Source of the DNA: 2-02-FULL-38-15 sp964645555
Lineage (GTDB): Bacteria > Patescibacteriota > Microgenomatia > Daviesbacterales > UBA10151
Length of the DNA stretch: 11,404 nucleotides
Direction of reading: 5' to 3'
NCBI GenBank assembly: GCA_964645555.1
Contig: CAZYBP010000031.1
Span: 1-11,404 of the forward strand
Shown: positions 1-6,697 of the stretch, one piece after another
Position numbering within the stretch: the first letter of the stretch is position 1
How the letters are laid out: every line of letters begins with the position of its first letter
Notes under the pieces: model-generated
The model's input: the letters and a program-made list of their open reading frames with translations, nothing else
Database searches by the model: none
What the model was told of the DNA's origin: nothing
Made by a program: the position numbers and the translations under genes

Positions 1-470
1 TTTTCATCAAGCTCCCAGGCAGAACCTCCAAAAACGGAAATCCAATTACTTGGAGGAGAACCATCCTCTTTGCCCTCAGCCCAAATATAAAAGTCCCGCT
101 TGGGGTTATCTTGAGATGTGCTGGATTGTACAAACCAAGGGTGTAGGTAAGAAGTGTGATTCGGAATATAATCCAACATGATTTTAATATCTAATTTATG
201 AGCTTTTTTGATTAATTTCTCAAAATCTTTTAAAGAGCCAAAAATAGGATCAATATCTTTATAATCTATAACATCATAGCCAAAATCTATCATCGGGGAT
301 GGGTAAATTGGTGAGAGCCAAATGGTATTGATTCCTAAATCTTTTAAATAATCCAGTTTTTGGATGATACCTTTTAAATCCCCTACTCCATCGCCATTAC
401 TGTCTTTAAAACTTCTTGGATAAATTTGGTAGACTACAGCTTGATTTACCCAGCTAATTTCCGAGGGCAT
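1..470 (-). CDS. GH13 alpha-glucosidase-like enzyme, N-terminal part (cut by window edge)
   Basis: Reading from the ATG at 470-468 on the minus strand gives 156 codons before the window ends. The protein opens with NQAVVYQIYPRSF (residues 9-21), typical of GH13 enzymes of the oligo-1,6-glucosidase / trehalose synthase / sucrose hydrolase group. Next come a calcium-loop-like DSNGDGVGDLKG (23-34), GINTIWLSPIYPSPM (46-60), and conserved region I as DYIPNH (100-105). These enzymes hydrolyse or rearrange alpha-glucosidic bonds, usually in the cytoplasm; no signal peptide is visible. The catalytic Asp nucleophile and Glu acid lie beyond the window, so substrate and exact reaction cannot be assigned. 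The upstream gene on the same strand ends 65 bp before this start. A TAATAA-like -10 lies 8 bp before the ATG, so the gene may have its own leaderless transcript or be read with its neighbour. Confidence 0.9.
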   Translation of the reverse strand, partial: MPSEISWVNQAVVYQIYPRSFKDSNGDGVGDLKGIIQKLDYLKDLGINTIWLSPIYPSPMIDFGYDVIDYKDIDPIFGSLKDFEKLIKKAHKLDIKIMLDYIPNHTSYLHPWFVQSSTSQDNPKRDFYIWAEGKEDGSPPSNWISVFGGSAWELDE

Positions 471-535
471 ATATTAATTATTAACTTTGGATATAGGATG
501 AATGGTGAAGATTTAGTAAGAATTTCTAAAGAAAA

Positions 536-898
536 TTAAACCTGTCCGAAGGTTCCGTCTAAATGAAGATAAAATGTTCCTACTTCTAAATTTGGAAATT
601 GTTCTTTAATTCTATTTTTAGCATTTGTTAAATCCTGGGCGTGTTTTTCTGCTGTTCCTTCCTCCCCATATGCTCCACAGTCTTCATGGTTTATTAAAAC
701 TGCTTTTTTAATGCTATGTAGGCGGCTGGATATTTCAATCTGTCCAATAATTAAACCGGGGTTTTTGACACCACCAGCCCAGGCTACCCGGTCATAGTTT
801 TTACTCCCAAAATTTTGCCTGGCCCAATTCTCAACATATTCCTGAAACCTAAAATCAATACAAGAAACAACAACTGCTTCACAAGAGTGATCACTCAT
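536..898 (-). CDS. small beta-carbonic-anhydrase-like protein
   Basis: This 120-residue protein carries the beta-carbonic anhydrase zinc signature: C13-x-D15-x-R17 (SCIDFRF) near the N-terminus and H71-x-x-C74-G (NHEDCGAYG). In that family Cys, His and Cys bind Zn2+ and the Asp/Arg pair gates the active site for CO2 hydration. AWAGGVKNPG (39-48) sits where family members have the glycine-rich loop after the first ligand. It is much shorter than classical beta-CAs (about 200 residues) and ends about 45 residues after the second Cys, so it may be a minimal member or a zinc protein with another role. No signal peptide or membrane segment is seen, so it is probably cytoplasmic. The start at 898 fits the promoter, whose predicted start site is only about 2 nt upstream. 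It is divergent from the gene at 1027. Confidence 0.7.
   Translation of the reverse strand: MSDHSCEAVVVSCIDFRFQEYVENWARQNFGSKNYDRVAWAGGVKNPGLIIGQIEISSRLHSIKKAVLINHEDCGAYGEEGTAEKHAQDLTNAKNRIKEQFPNLEVGTFYLHLDGTFGQV
885..896. promoter_or_regulatory. 12-bp perfect palindrome over a start codon (candidate operator)
   Basis: GAGTGATCACTC is a perfect 12-bp palindrome covering codons 2-5 of the minus-strand gene, a few bases downstream of its predicted transcription start. A repressor bound here would block initiation, and as RNA it could form only a tight hairpin. The palindrome is read directly; the operator role is inference. Confidence 0.35.
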
Positions 899-906
899 AG
901 AAAAAG

Positions 907-935
907 ATATTATCTAATTTTTTGATATTTCACAA
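907..935 (-). promoter_or_regulatory. promoter of the carbonic-anhydrase-like gene
   Basis: On the minus strand TTGTGA (935-930) and TAATAT (912-907) are separated by exactly 17 bp. The predicted start site is near 900 and the ATG begins at 898, so the transcript would be essentially leaderless. Confidence 0.6.
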
Positions 936-956
936 GAGTACATTTTGAGTCCCATA

Positions 957-985
957 GTGACAAAAATATGTAGTTATGCTAAAAT
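957..985 (+). promoter_or_regulatory. strong promoter for the gene at 1027
   Basis: GTGACA (957-962) and TAAAAT (980-985) are 17 bp apart, and a TG at 977-978 gives an extended -10. The predicted start site is about 991-993, which puts the following hairpin at the very 5' end of the RNA. Confidence 0.65.
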
Positions 986-994
986 TACTTCTCT

Positions 995-1021
995 CGCACA
1001 AATCTCTTGTGCGGGTTTTTT
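995..1021 (+). terminator. terminator-like hairpin with U-run in the 5' leader
   Basis: CGCACAA (995-1001) pairs perfectly with TTGTGCG (1007-1013) around a 5-nt loop. GG and six T (1016-1021) follow, and the ATG comes 5 nt later. It has the form of an intrinsic terminator on the plus strand. No plus-strand gene lies upstream in the window, so it cannot close a visible transcript. It sits only a few bases after the predicted start site, so it may act as an attenuator, a 5' stability hairpin, or the end of a roughly 30-nt RNA. Confidence 0.6.
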
Positions 1022-1026
1022 AAATT

Positions 1027-2529
1027 ATGCCTGAGCGAGTTTTAGATCGAGTACCATCTGGGTTTCAATTACTACCGAATTCGCAACGCTTGCGTCAAGA
1101 GCTTTTGGAAGCAGACCCGTTTTTAACCTCCGATAGATTACTTTTCGAAGAGGTCTTCGGATTGATACTTTATCACAATTATATGTCTTCACAATATAAT
1201 TCACGTGAGCGACAACAGTTAAGGGGGATGAATCGGGTTCTGGCTGTAGCAAATATAGGTTCTATAGTTTGTGTAGATGGAAGAAGAGGCGGTAAACAAC
1301 AAGATGAAAGTCCAACTCATATTGAACCTGGAGCTTTGACTAAAAGAGCGCCTAGATTTCATAAAAGATCAAGATATGAATCAGGGGGAAAACATATCCC
1401 CAGGTCACCTTTTCTACGCGGTGGTATTCATACTGCAGCTTTAGACCGCGCACGTGATTTAATAGAGTTTCCGACAGGTCATTTTATGGTTGAACCGGCA
1501 AAAGATGAACAAGATAAACACATAAGTCCTTATCAACCTTGTGGCAAGGCAAAAGCTATGCAAGATGAAGGTGAGATTATTGATAAAGACATAATTAACG
1601 GAAATCTAGCTAAAATTAATGAAATTACTGTTCCGCCAATTACTGACTGGTTTAATGATTGTCGGGGTGTAACAGGAAGGGATCCTCTTGACCGGGTCTG
1701 TTTGCCTCTAATGATGGATACTGGAACTCGTGGTTATGTTGTTGACTTAGATCAACGCCATCGTAGATCTCCTCTCGGTGTTCCTGAGCTTGTTAAAATT
1801 TATAGGAGTAGGATTGAGGAAAATTTAGGAAAGCTTGTGGGAGAATATGGATCAAAAGTTAATTGGATTACTGATCCTGAAAAAGAGTTAGACTTAGCTT
1901 TGGCAAGGCACGAAATAGCCAGAGGTTTGATGCAGGATCAAGAGCTTAGAGGTTTTCAAAATGATGTTTTAGGGTATTTAACTGATCATTATTCAGAGTT
2001 AACTTATCAACAACGAATGGGAGTGTTATTTAAGCTTGCAGATAATGCTGCTTTAGTTTATTTACAAGGTTCAGCAGTTGGTGAAGCTGACCATCCATAT
2101 AAATGGCATAATGAGAGATGTATTGTGATTAGTCCTGAAGGCAACCCTCCTTTTGTATTTTTCCCTGATATCCAGAGTTTTGTAGCTACTCCACCGGAAC
2201 CGGATAGAGTTGTGACTTATTCTAATACAATGATTACTATTTGGAATCACTATCTTGAGGAAGCAAGGAAACGAAACGGTAATAGTCGCATGCCAGATGA
2301 GATTTTAATGTTTTTAACAACTCCTGTAACGGGAGAATTACATAGGAGAAATGATAGTTATGTAGCTGCAGTAAATAGTAGCGGAGAACTTTTTCATCAC
2401 ATGGTAAGTAATGATAGAATCGGCGGGTTATTTGCAAAGGGTGAATTGAGAATATATTCATTATTGTACGATTATCAAACTAGGGATATCCGAGCTGTAG
2501 TAGATAATAGGGTTATTGCCAGCAGATAG
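1027..2529 (+). CDS. hypothetical protein, 500 residues, with a CxDxR motif
   Basis: I do not recognise the family. An in-frame TAA lies 3 nt upstream, so 1027 is the first possible ATG. Near the N-terminus NIGSIVCVDGRRGGK contains C82-x-D84-x-R86, the form of the beta-carbonic anhydrase metal/dyad motif. GG follows at 132-133, and HISPYQPCGKA contains H165 and C172-G173, which could be the second ligand set. However, the His-Cys spacing (x6) differs from the normal x2, so a metal-binding CA-like fold is only a weak inference. The middle and C-terminal parts are charged and mixed alpha/beta in character, with no signal peptide or membrane segment. It is divergent from a true CA-like gene, and atpC follows 37 bp downstream with its own promoter. 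Transcription probably starts near 992 and passes through a terminator-like hairpin. Confidence 0.8.
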   Translation: MPERVLDRVPSGFQLLPNSQRLRQELLEADPFLTSDRLLFEEVFGLILYHNYMSSQYNSRERQQLRGMNRVLAVANIGSIVCVDGRRGGKQQDESPTHIEPGALTKRAPRFHKRSRYESGGKHIPRSPFLRGGIHTAALDRARDLIEFPTGHFMVEPAKDEQDKHISPYQPCGKAKAMQDEGEIIDKDIINGNLAKINEITVPPITDWFNDCRGVTGRDPLDRVCLPLMMDTGTRGYVVDLDQRHRRSPLGVPELVKIYRSRIEENLGKLVGEYGSKVNWITDPEKELDLALARHEIARGLMQDQELRGFQNDVLGYLTDHYSELTYQQRMGVLFKLADNAALVYLQGSAVGEADHPYKWHNERCIVISPEGNPPFVFFPDIQSFVATPPEPDRVVTYSNTMITIWNHYLEEARKRNGNSRMPDEILMFLTTPVTGELHRRNDSYVAAVNSSGELFHHMVSNDRIGGLFAKGELRIYSLLYDYQTRDIRAVVDNRVIASR

Positions 2530-2544
2530 CATCACCTATTCTAA

Positions 2545-2553
2545 TGATATAAT
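2545..2553 (+). promoter_or_regulatory. extended -10 promoter of atpC
   Basis: TGATATAAT is a perfect extended -10 element, with TG at 2545-2546 and TATAAT at 2548-2553. No good -35 is visible, which an extended -10 tolerates. The predicted start site near 2560 leaves at most about 6 nt before the ATG at 2567. Confidence 0.6.
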
Positions 2554-2566
2554 AAACTTCTAAATT

Positions 2567-2977
2567 ATGTCAGAGTTGCATTTAAAAATTGTTACACCTG
2601 AAGGGCAAGCATTTGATGATGAGGTTAATGCGGTTACTGTTCCTTCATCTGAAGGAGAATTAGGTATACTTCCCCATCATGCTTCTTTAATGGCAAAACT
2701 TATTCCAGGAGAACTAAAAATTAAAAAAAATGGTAAAGAAGAAAGTTTGGCAATAGGTGGAGGTTTTTTGCAAGTTAATGAAAATACAGCCACAATTATG
2801 ACTGATTTGGCAACTTATGCTGCTGATATTGATGAAAGAGCTGTTGAGGAAGCTAAAAAGCGAGCTGAACAAGCTTTAGCACAAACTCTATCAGATGAAG
2901 AATATGCAGATACTTTGGCAGCTTTAGAAAAATCCTTAGCTCAACTTAGGGTTAAAAGAAGACATCGAGTTAGATAA
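2567..2977 (+). CDS. atpC: F1Fo ATP synthase epsilon subunit
   Basis: The 136-residue protein has the usual length and layout of the F1 epsilon subunit. An N-terminal beta-sandwich begins with LHLKIVTPEGQAF (4-16) and contains VTVPSSEGELGILPHHASLM (23-42) and the GGGFLQV strand (64-70). A helical hairpin follows, from DIDERAVEEAKKRAE (87-101) to a basic C-terminus. The subunit joins the central stalk of the ATP synthase at the membrane, contacts gamma and the c-ring, and its C-terminal helices can inhibit ATP hydrolysis. The first helix resembles, but does not exactly match, the I/L-D-x-x-R-A ATP-binding motif. None of the other atp genes is adjacent: an unrecognised gene lies upstream and glycosyltransferases lie downstream. 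It also has its own promoter, so it seems to be expressed apart from the rest of the complex. Confidence 0.95.
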   Translation: MSELHLKIVTPEGQAFDDEVNAVTVPSSEGELGILPHHASLMAKLIPGELKIKKNGKEESLAIGGGFLQVNENTATIMTDLATYAADIDERAVEEAKKRAEQALAQTLSDEEYADTLAALEKSLAQLRVKRRHRVR

Positions 2978-2983
2978 ATTAAA

Positions 2984-3013
2984 TTGGTAATTACGTTCTA
3001 CTCGTTATACAAT
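2984..3013 (+). promoter_or_regulatory. promoter of the glycosyltransferase operon
   Basis: TTGGTA (2984-2989) and TACAAT (3008-3013) are 18 bp apart. The predicted start site is about 3020 and the ATG is at 3021, so the operon mRNA should be leaderless. No Shine-Dalgarno sequence precedes this ATG. Confidence 0.55.
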
Positions 3014-3020
3014 TATTTAG

Positions 3021-3944
3021 ATGGCCACTGATACAAATTACGATCTGTCTATTATCATCTTAAACTATAATGTCAGGGAGCTTTTAATAAATTGTTTGGA
3101 TTCTGTTTTTAAAAGCAAAGGTAAAGAGGATAAATGGCAGATTATTGTGGCGGATAATGCCTCTATAGATGGATCAATGGAAGCAGTGAAAAGAAGATAT
3201 GAAGATATTGAGATAATAGGAAATAAAGAAAACTTAGGATTTGCTGCAGGAAATAATGAAGGTGTAAAAAAAGCAAAAGCACCTGTAGTTTTATTTTTAA
3301 ATCCTGATACCTTAGTTTTGGATAAGGCTATACAAAAATCCCTCAAGTTTTTAGTGTCTGATCCGGATATTGGAGCTTTAACTTGTAAGGTTAATTTGCC
3401 AAATGGCAAAATGGATTATTCCTGCCATAGGGGTTTTCCTACTCCTTGGGATTCCTTTACTTATTTTTCAGGTTTAGCAAAAGTTTTTCCTAAACAGAAA
3501 CTTTTTTCAGGTTATACTGCTACTTATTTAGATATTAAGAATGCTCATGAGATGGATTGTGGCTCAGGAACGTTTTTAATGGTCAGGAAAATTGCCGGAG
3601 ATCAAATAAACTGGTGGGATAAAGATTATTTTTGGAATGGTGAAGATATAGAATTTTGTTTTTCTTTAAAACAAAAAGGTTGGAAAATATATTTTTATCC
3701 TGAGGCAGAAATTTTACATTTTAAAGGTTCATCTTCCGGTCTTTGGTCAACTTCGGCTATTCAAGTAGATAAGGAGGTTAAACTGAAAGCAGCCTCTCAT
3801 GCTGCCTCGGCCATGAGAATTTTTTATAAAAAGCATTACTATAAAAAATACCCTCCCCTATTCCGGGACTTAGTGCTTTTAGGAATTAAATCCTTAGAAC
3901 ATTACAGAAAATTTAAGATTATGACGGGGTTAAAATATGAGTGA
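3021..3944 (+). CDS. GT2 family glycosyltransferase (COG1216 type)
   Basis: This 307-residue enzyme has a GT-A fold of the rhamnosyltransferase-like GT2 group. It opens with LSIIILNYNVRELL (9-22). Nucleotide-sugar contacts follow as VADNASIDGS (43-52) and NLGFAAGNNEG (71-81), and the metal site is LNPD (93-96). The acceptor/catalytic region GEDIEFC (207-213) and a downstream ILHFKGSSS (231-239) complete the set. It would transfer a sugar from an NDP donor to a growing surface glycan on the cytoplasmic side of the membrane; donor and acceptor cannot be told from sequence. No clear transmembrane helix is present. It is the first gene of a three-gene operon and overlaps the next by 8 bp (ATGAGTGA), consistent with translational coupling. 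Confidence 0.92.
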   Translation: MATDTNYDLSIIILNYNVRELLINCLDSVFKSKGKEDKWQIIVADNASIDGSMEAVKRRYEDIEIIGNKENLGFAAGNNEGVKKAKAPVVLFLNPDTLVLDKAIQKSLKFLVSDPDIGALTCKVNLPNGKMDYSCHRGFPTPWDSFTYFSGLAKVFPKQKLFSGYTATYLDIKNAHEMDCGSGTFLMVRKIAGDQINWWDKDYFWNGEDIEFCFSLKQKGWKIYFYPEAEILHFKGSSSGLWSTSAIQVDKEVKLKAASHAASAMRIFYKKHYYKKYPPLFRDLVLLGIKSLEHYRKFKIMTGLKYE

Positions 3945-4854
3945 TTTAGATCTGTCAGTTATTGTTTTAAGCTTTAATACAAAAGATATTACTAATAATT
4001 GTTTGGTGAAATTAAAACAATCTGTGGAGTATTGCCAAAAAAGATTAGGAAATAAAATAGAAGTAATTGTGATAGACAACAATTCAGAGGACGGTTCAGC
4101 TCAAATGATTTTACAAGACCATACCTGGGTAAAGTTGATAGCTTTGGATGAAAATACAGGCTTTTCTAAGGGTAACAATTTAGGGATGCAAAAAGCAAAA
4201 TACCCTATTTTTTTACTACTTAATTCTGATGTTTATGTGGAGGAAGAGAGCTTATACAAAGGTCTAGCTTATTTTAGAGTTAACTTAAATTGTGATGTTT
4301 TGGGATGCAAATTGATTTTTGCCAGTGGTAAATTCCAACCTTCTGCCGGTAATTTACCTAACTTTTTTAATACTTTTTTTTGGATTTTTGGAGTATCTTC
4401 CCTGCCGGCAGTTAAAAAATTTACTAATGCATTTCACCCTACATACAATTCTTTTTTTGCCAAAGCTCACAAAGTTGGTTGGGTGACAGGTGCTTTTTTT
4501 ATGCTCAAAAGAAAAGTATTTGAAGGTACATCAGGATTTGATGAGAATATTTTTATGTATTTGGAAGAGGTGGAATGGTGCAAGAGAATAGCTAAAAAAG
4601 GCTTTAAAATTTGGTATGTCCCACAATTTGAAGTAACTCATTTACATGGGGCGAGCAGCAGGTTATACCCTCAAAGGTTATACATTAGTGAATTAAAAGG
4701 TATAAAATATTATTTCAAAAAGCATTACCCGAATAGTTTTTTACTTGCCAGACTAATTTTATTTTTAGGAACACTTTTTAGAACAATTACTTTTATTCTT
4801 TTGGGTAAAACTGTTAGAGCCAGGGCATATATGGAGGGCCTTTCTTATGTCTGA
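3937..4854 (+). CDS. GT2 family glycosyltransferase with hydrophobic C-terminus
   Basis: The 305-residue protein repeats the GT2 pattern: LSVIVLSFNTKDI (6-18), VIDNNSEDGS (45-54), NTGFSKGNNLGM (73-84), the metal site LLNSD (94-98) and the catalytic region YLEEVEWCKR (208-217), with conserved histidines at 235 and 237. A hydrophobic stretch at about 267-290 may anchor it to the membrane. It presumably adds a different sugar of the same surface polysaccharide as its neighbours. The start overlaps the previous stop by 8 bp. Only a weak GGGG (3926-3929) lies at ribosome-binding distance, so re-initiation from the upstream gene is likely. Its own stop overlaps the next gene by another 8 bp. Confidence 0.92.
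   Translation: MSDLDLSVIVLSFNTKDITNNCLVKLKQSVEYCQKRLGNKIEVIVIDNNSEDGSAQMILQDHTWVKLIALDENTGFSKGNNLGMQKAKYPIFLLLNSDVYVEEESLYKGLAYFRVNLNCDVLGCKLIFASGKFQPSAGNLPNFFNTFFWIFGVSSLPAVKKFTNAFHPTYNSFFAKAHKVGWVTGAFFMLKRKVFEGTSGFDENIFMYLEEVEWCKRIAKKGFKIWYVPQFEVTHLHGASSRLYPQRLYISELKGIKYYFKKHYPNSFLLARLILFLGTLFRTITFILLGKTVRARAYMEGLSYV
4833..4838 (+). promoter_or_regulatory. Shine-Dalgarno sequence GGAGGG
   Basis: GGAGGG ends 8 nt before the ATG at 4847 and is the only clear strong ribosome binding site noted before a start in the window. It shows that the organism keeps anti-SD-based initiation for an internal operon gene while first genes look leaderless. Confidence 0.7.
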
Positions 4855-6643
4855 GACAAAAGTTGCAATAGTTACTGTAAATTATAACGGAAAAGAAGAT
4901 ACCTTAGAGCTTTTAGAATCTTTGAAAAAACTTGATATATCCAATTTGGAAATTAAAGTTATCGTTGTAGATAATGGTTCCTCAGATGATAGCGTGTCAG
5001 TAATTAATCAACAATTTCCAAATGTTGATATCTTGCAAAATGGGGCCAATGAAGGTTTTTCCGGTGGTTATAACAGAGGGATGAGTTATGCATATGTTTG
5101 GGGAGCAGATTATATTTTAATTATTAACAATGATGCTTTAATTTTAGATGCTAACCTTTTACAGAGTTTAATCAAAACTTTTAAGACAGATGAAAGCATT
5201 GGTATTGTTTCCCCCAAGATTTATTTCGCCCCTATGTTTGAATTCCATAAAGACAGGTATGAGGAAAAAGATTTGGGAAAAGTAATCTGGTATGCCGGCG
5301 GTAAATTTGATTGGAAAAATATCATGTCAATACACAGAGGGTTAGATGAGGTAGATCAGGGTCAATTTGATGCAGTTGAGGAAACAGGTTTTGTAAGTGG
5401 TTGCTGCATGATGATAAGCAGAAAAGTACTAGAAAAAGTAAATAGGCCAGAAAGCGGACGTGGCTTTTTTGATGACACTTTATTTTTGTATTTTGAAGAT
5501 ACTGATTTTAGTAAGCGGGCTAGAAAAAAAGGATTTAAAACATATTATGACGGAGCTACTGCCATTTATCATAAGGCTTCCCAAACATCCGGTATTGGCT
5601 CAGAAATTACAGACTTTTTTCATACCAGAAATAGGTTGGTAATAGGGTTTAGATATGCGGGCTTAAGAACAAGGTTTGCTTTATTGAGAGAGGCTTTCAA
5701 GTTTTTAATTTTTGGCAGAAAAGCTCAAAGGTTAGGAGTATGGGATTTTTTTATGGGCAAAACAGGTTCTTCGAAAAGATATATTAAAGAAGTCAGAAAA
5801 GAAGACTATCAACTGGAACTTTCTATTTGCGCAGTTAATTATAATACAGCCGATTTAACCAAAAATCTTTTGCAAAGCATTTTTAATTCAGATAGCGGTT
5901 TTAATTCAAAAACCATGGAAGTGATTATTTTAGATAATGGCTCAGACGATAACTGCAAACAAGTTATCAAAGACTTCTTGCCTAAAATCAAGTTTATCCA
6001 AAACGAAGAAAACGAAGGATTTTCCAAAGGTTACAATAAAACGATCTCTTACTCGAAGGGCAGATATATTTTACTGCTAAATTCTGATATTGAAGTATTG
6101 GATAATAGTTTGACCGGACTTTTAAACTTTGCCAAAGAATATAAAGATAATGCAGTGTTGGGGGGAAGACTATATTTTCCTGATAAATCCAGCCAGGATT
6201 CGGCTTTTAATCTGCCTACCTTAACTGGTGCTTTTAATGAATATTTTTTAGGTAAAAAGGGCTCATATTTTATGTATTTACCCGAGGGTGAAAAAGCTGT
6301 CAAGGTAGACGGGTTGGTTATGGCTTGCTTTTTAATACCTGAAAAAGTTTTAAATAAAGTAGGACTTTTGGATGAGGAAACCTTTATTTTCTTTGAAGAT
6401 ATTGAATATTGCAGAAGACTTAAACAATACGGAGTACCGCTTTATTTTATCCCAACTGCTAAATTTATCCACCATCATGGAGGTTCAACTAAAAGGATAG
6501 GCCAGCAAAAATCTTATGAGCTTTTACAAAAAGCTGCCAAACATTACCATGGACAGGTTTATTATTTCCTACTGACTTGGGTTTTGAAAATAGGACAAAA
6601 ATTGGGAAAAACCCAAACTCCTATTTCCCGCTGGACAACTTGA
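4847..6643 (+). CDS. tandem two-domain GT2 glycosyltransferase
   Basis: At 598 residues this is about twice a single GT2 and contains two complete domains. Domain 1 has VAIVTVNYNGKEDTL (6-20), VVDNGSSDDS (40-49), NEGFSGGYNRGM (68-79), INND (93-96) and FEDTD (216-220). Domain 2 starts near 323 with LELSICAVNYNTADL and has ILDNGSDD (361-368), NEGFSKGYNK (389-398), LNSD (411-414) and FFEDIEYC (515-522), then IHHHGGS (541-547). All key acidic residues are present in both halves, so both may be active and could add two sugars in succession. The linker (about 265-320) is basic and partly hydrophobic and may touch the membrane. It is the last gene of the operon, and its TGA lies inside a stem-loop. 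Confidence 0.93.
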   Translation: MSETKVAIVTVNYNGKEDTLELLESLKKLDISNLEIKVIVVDNGSSDDSVSVINQQFPNVDILQNGANEGFSGGYNRGMSYAYVWGADYILIINNDALILDANLLQSLIKTFKTDESIGIVSPKIYFAPMFEFHKDRYEEKDLGKVIWYAGGKFDWKNIMSIHRGLDEVDQGQFDAVEETGFVSGCCMMISRKVLEKVNRPESGRGFFDDTLFLYFEDTDFSKRARKKGFKTYYDGATAIYHKASQTSGIGSEITDFFHTRNRLVIGFRYAGLRTRFALLREAFKFLIFGRKAQRLGVWDFFMGKTGSSKRYIKEVRKEDYQLELSICAVNYNTADLTKNLLQSIFNSDSGFNSKTMEVIILDNGSDDNCKQVIKDFLPKIKFIQNEENEGFSKGYNKTISYSKGRYILLLNSDIEVLDNSLTGLLNFAKEYKDNAVLGGRLYFPDKSSQDSAFNLPTLTGAFNEYFLGKKGSYFMYLPEGEKAVKVDGLVMACFLIPEKVLNKVGLLDEETFIFFEDIEYCRRLKQYGVPLYFIPTAKFIHHHGGSTKRIGQQKSYELLQKAAKHYHGQVYYFLLTWVLKIGQKLGKTQTPISRWTT

Positions 6644-6670
6644 CTCCGATTAAATCGGAGTTGACAAGTT
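6637..6670 (+). terminator. stem-loop at the end of the glycosyltransferase operon (no U-run)
   Basis: ACTCCGAT (6643-6650) pairs with ATCGGAGT (6654-6661) around a TAA loop. AACTTG (6637-6642) and CAAGTT (6665-6670) extend the stem past a 3-nt bulge. The glycosyltransferase stop codon (6641-6643) is inside it. No T-run follows, so a normal intrinsic terminator is unlikely. It may protect the mRNA 3' end or be a protein site, since its right arm contains the next promoter's -35. Confidence 0.45.
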
Positions 6671-6691
6671 AGTAAACTTTATGTTGATAAT
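6661..6691 (+). promoter_or_regulatory. promoter of the pilin-like / cysteine-rich gene pair
   Basis: A perfect TTGACA (6661-6666) lies 19 bp before GATAAT (6686-6691), a slightly long spacer. The predicted start site, about 6698, coincides with the ATG, so the mRNA would be leaderless. Confidence 0.5.
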
Positions 6692-6697
6692 TAATTA

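Larger units (their letters stand above)
878..939. repeat. direct repeat TTCACAAGAGT (two copies, 51 bp apart)
   Basis: The 11-mer TTCACAAGAGT occurs at 878-888, inside the first codons of the minus-strand gene, and again at 929-939, covering the -35 box of that gene's promoter. The core CACAAGAG recurs inverted at 1004-1011 in the leader of the divergent plus-strand gene. This spacing around two divergent start sites suggests a shared regulator site, but the copies are short and could be chance. Confidence 0.45.
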
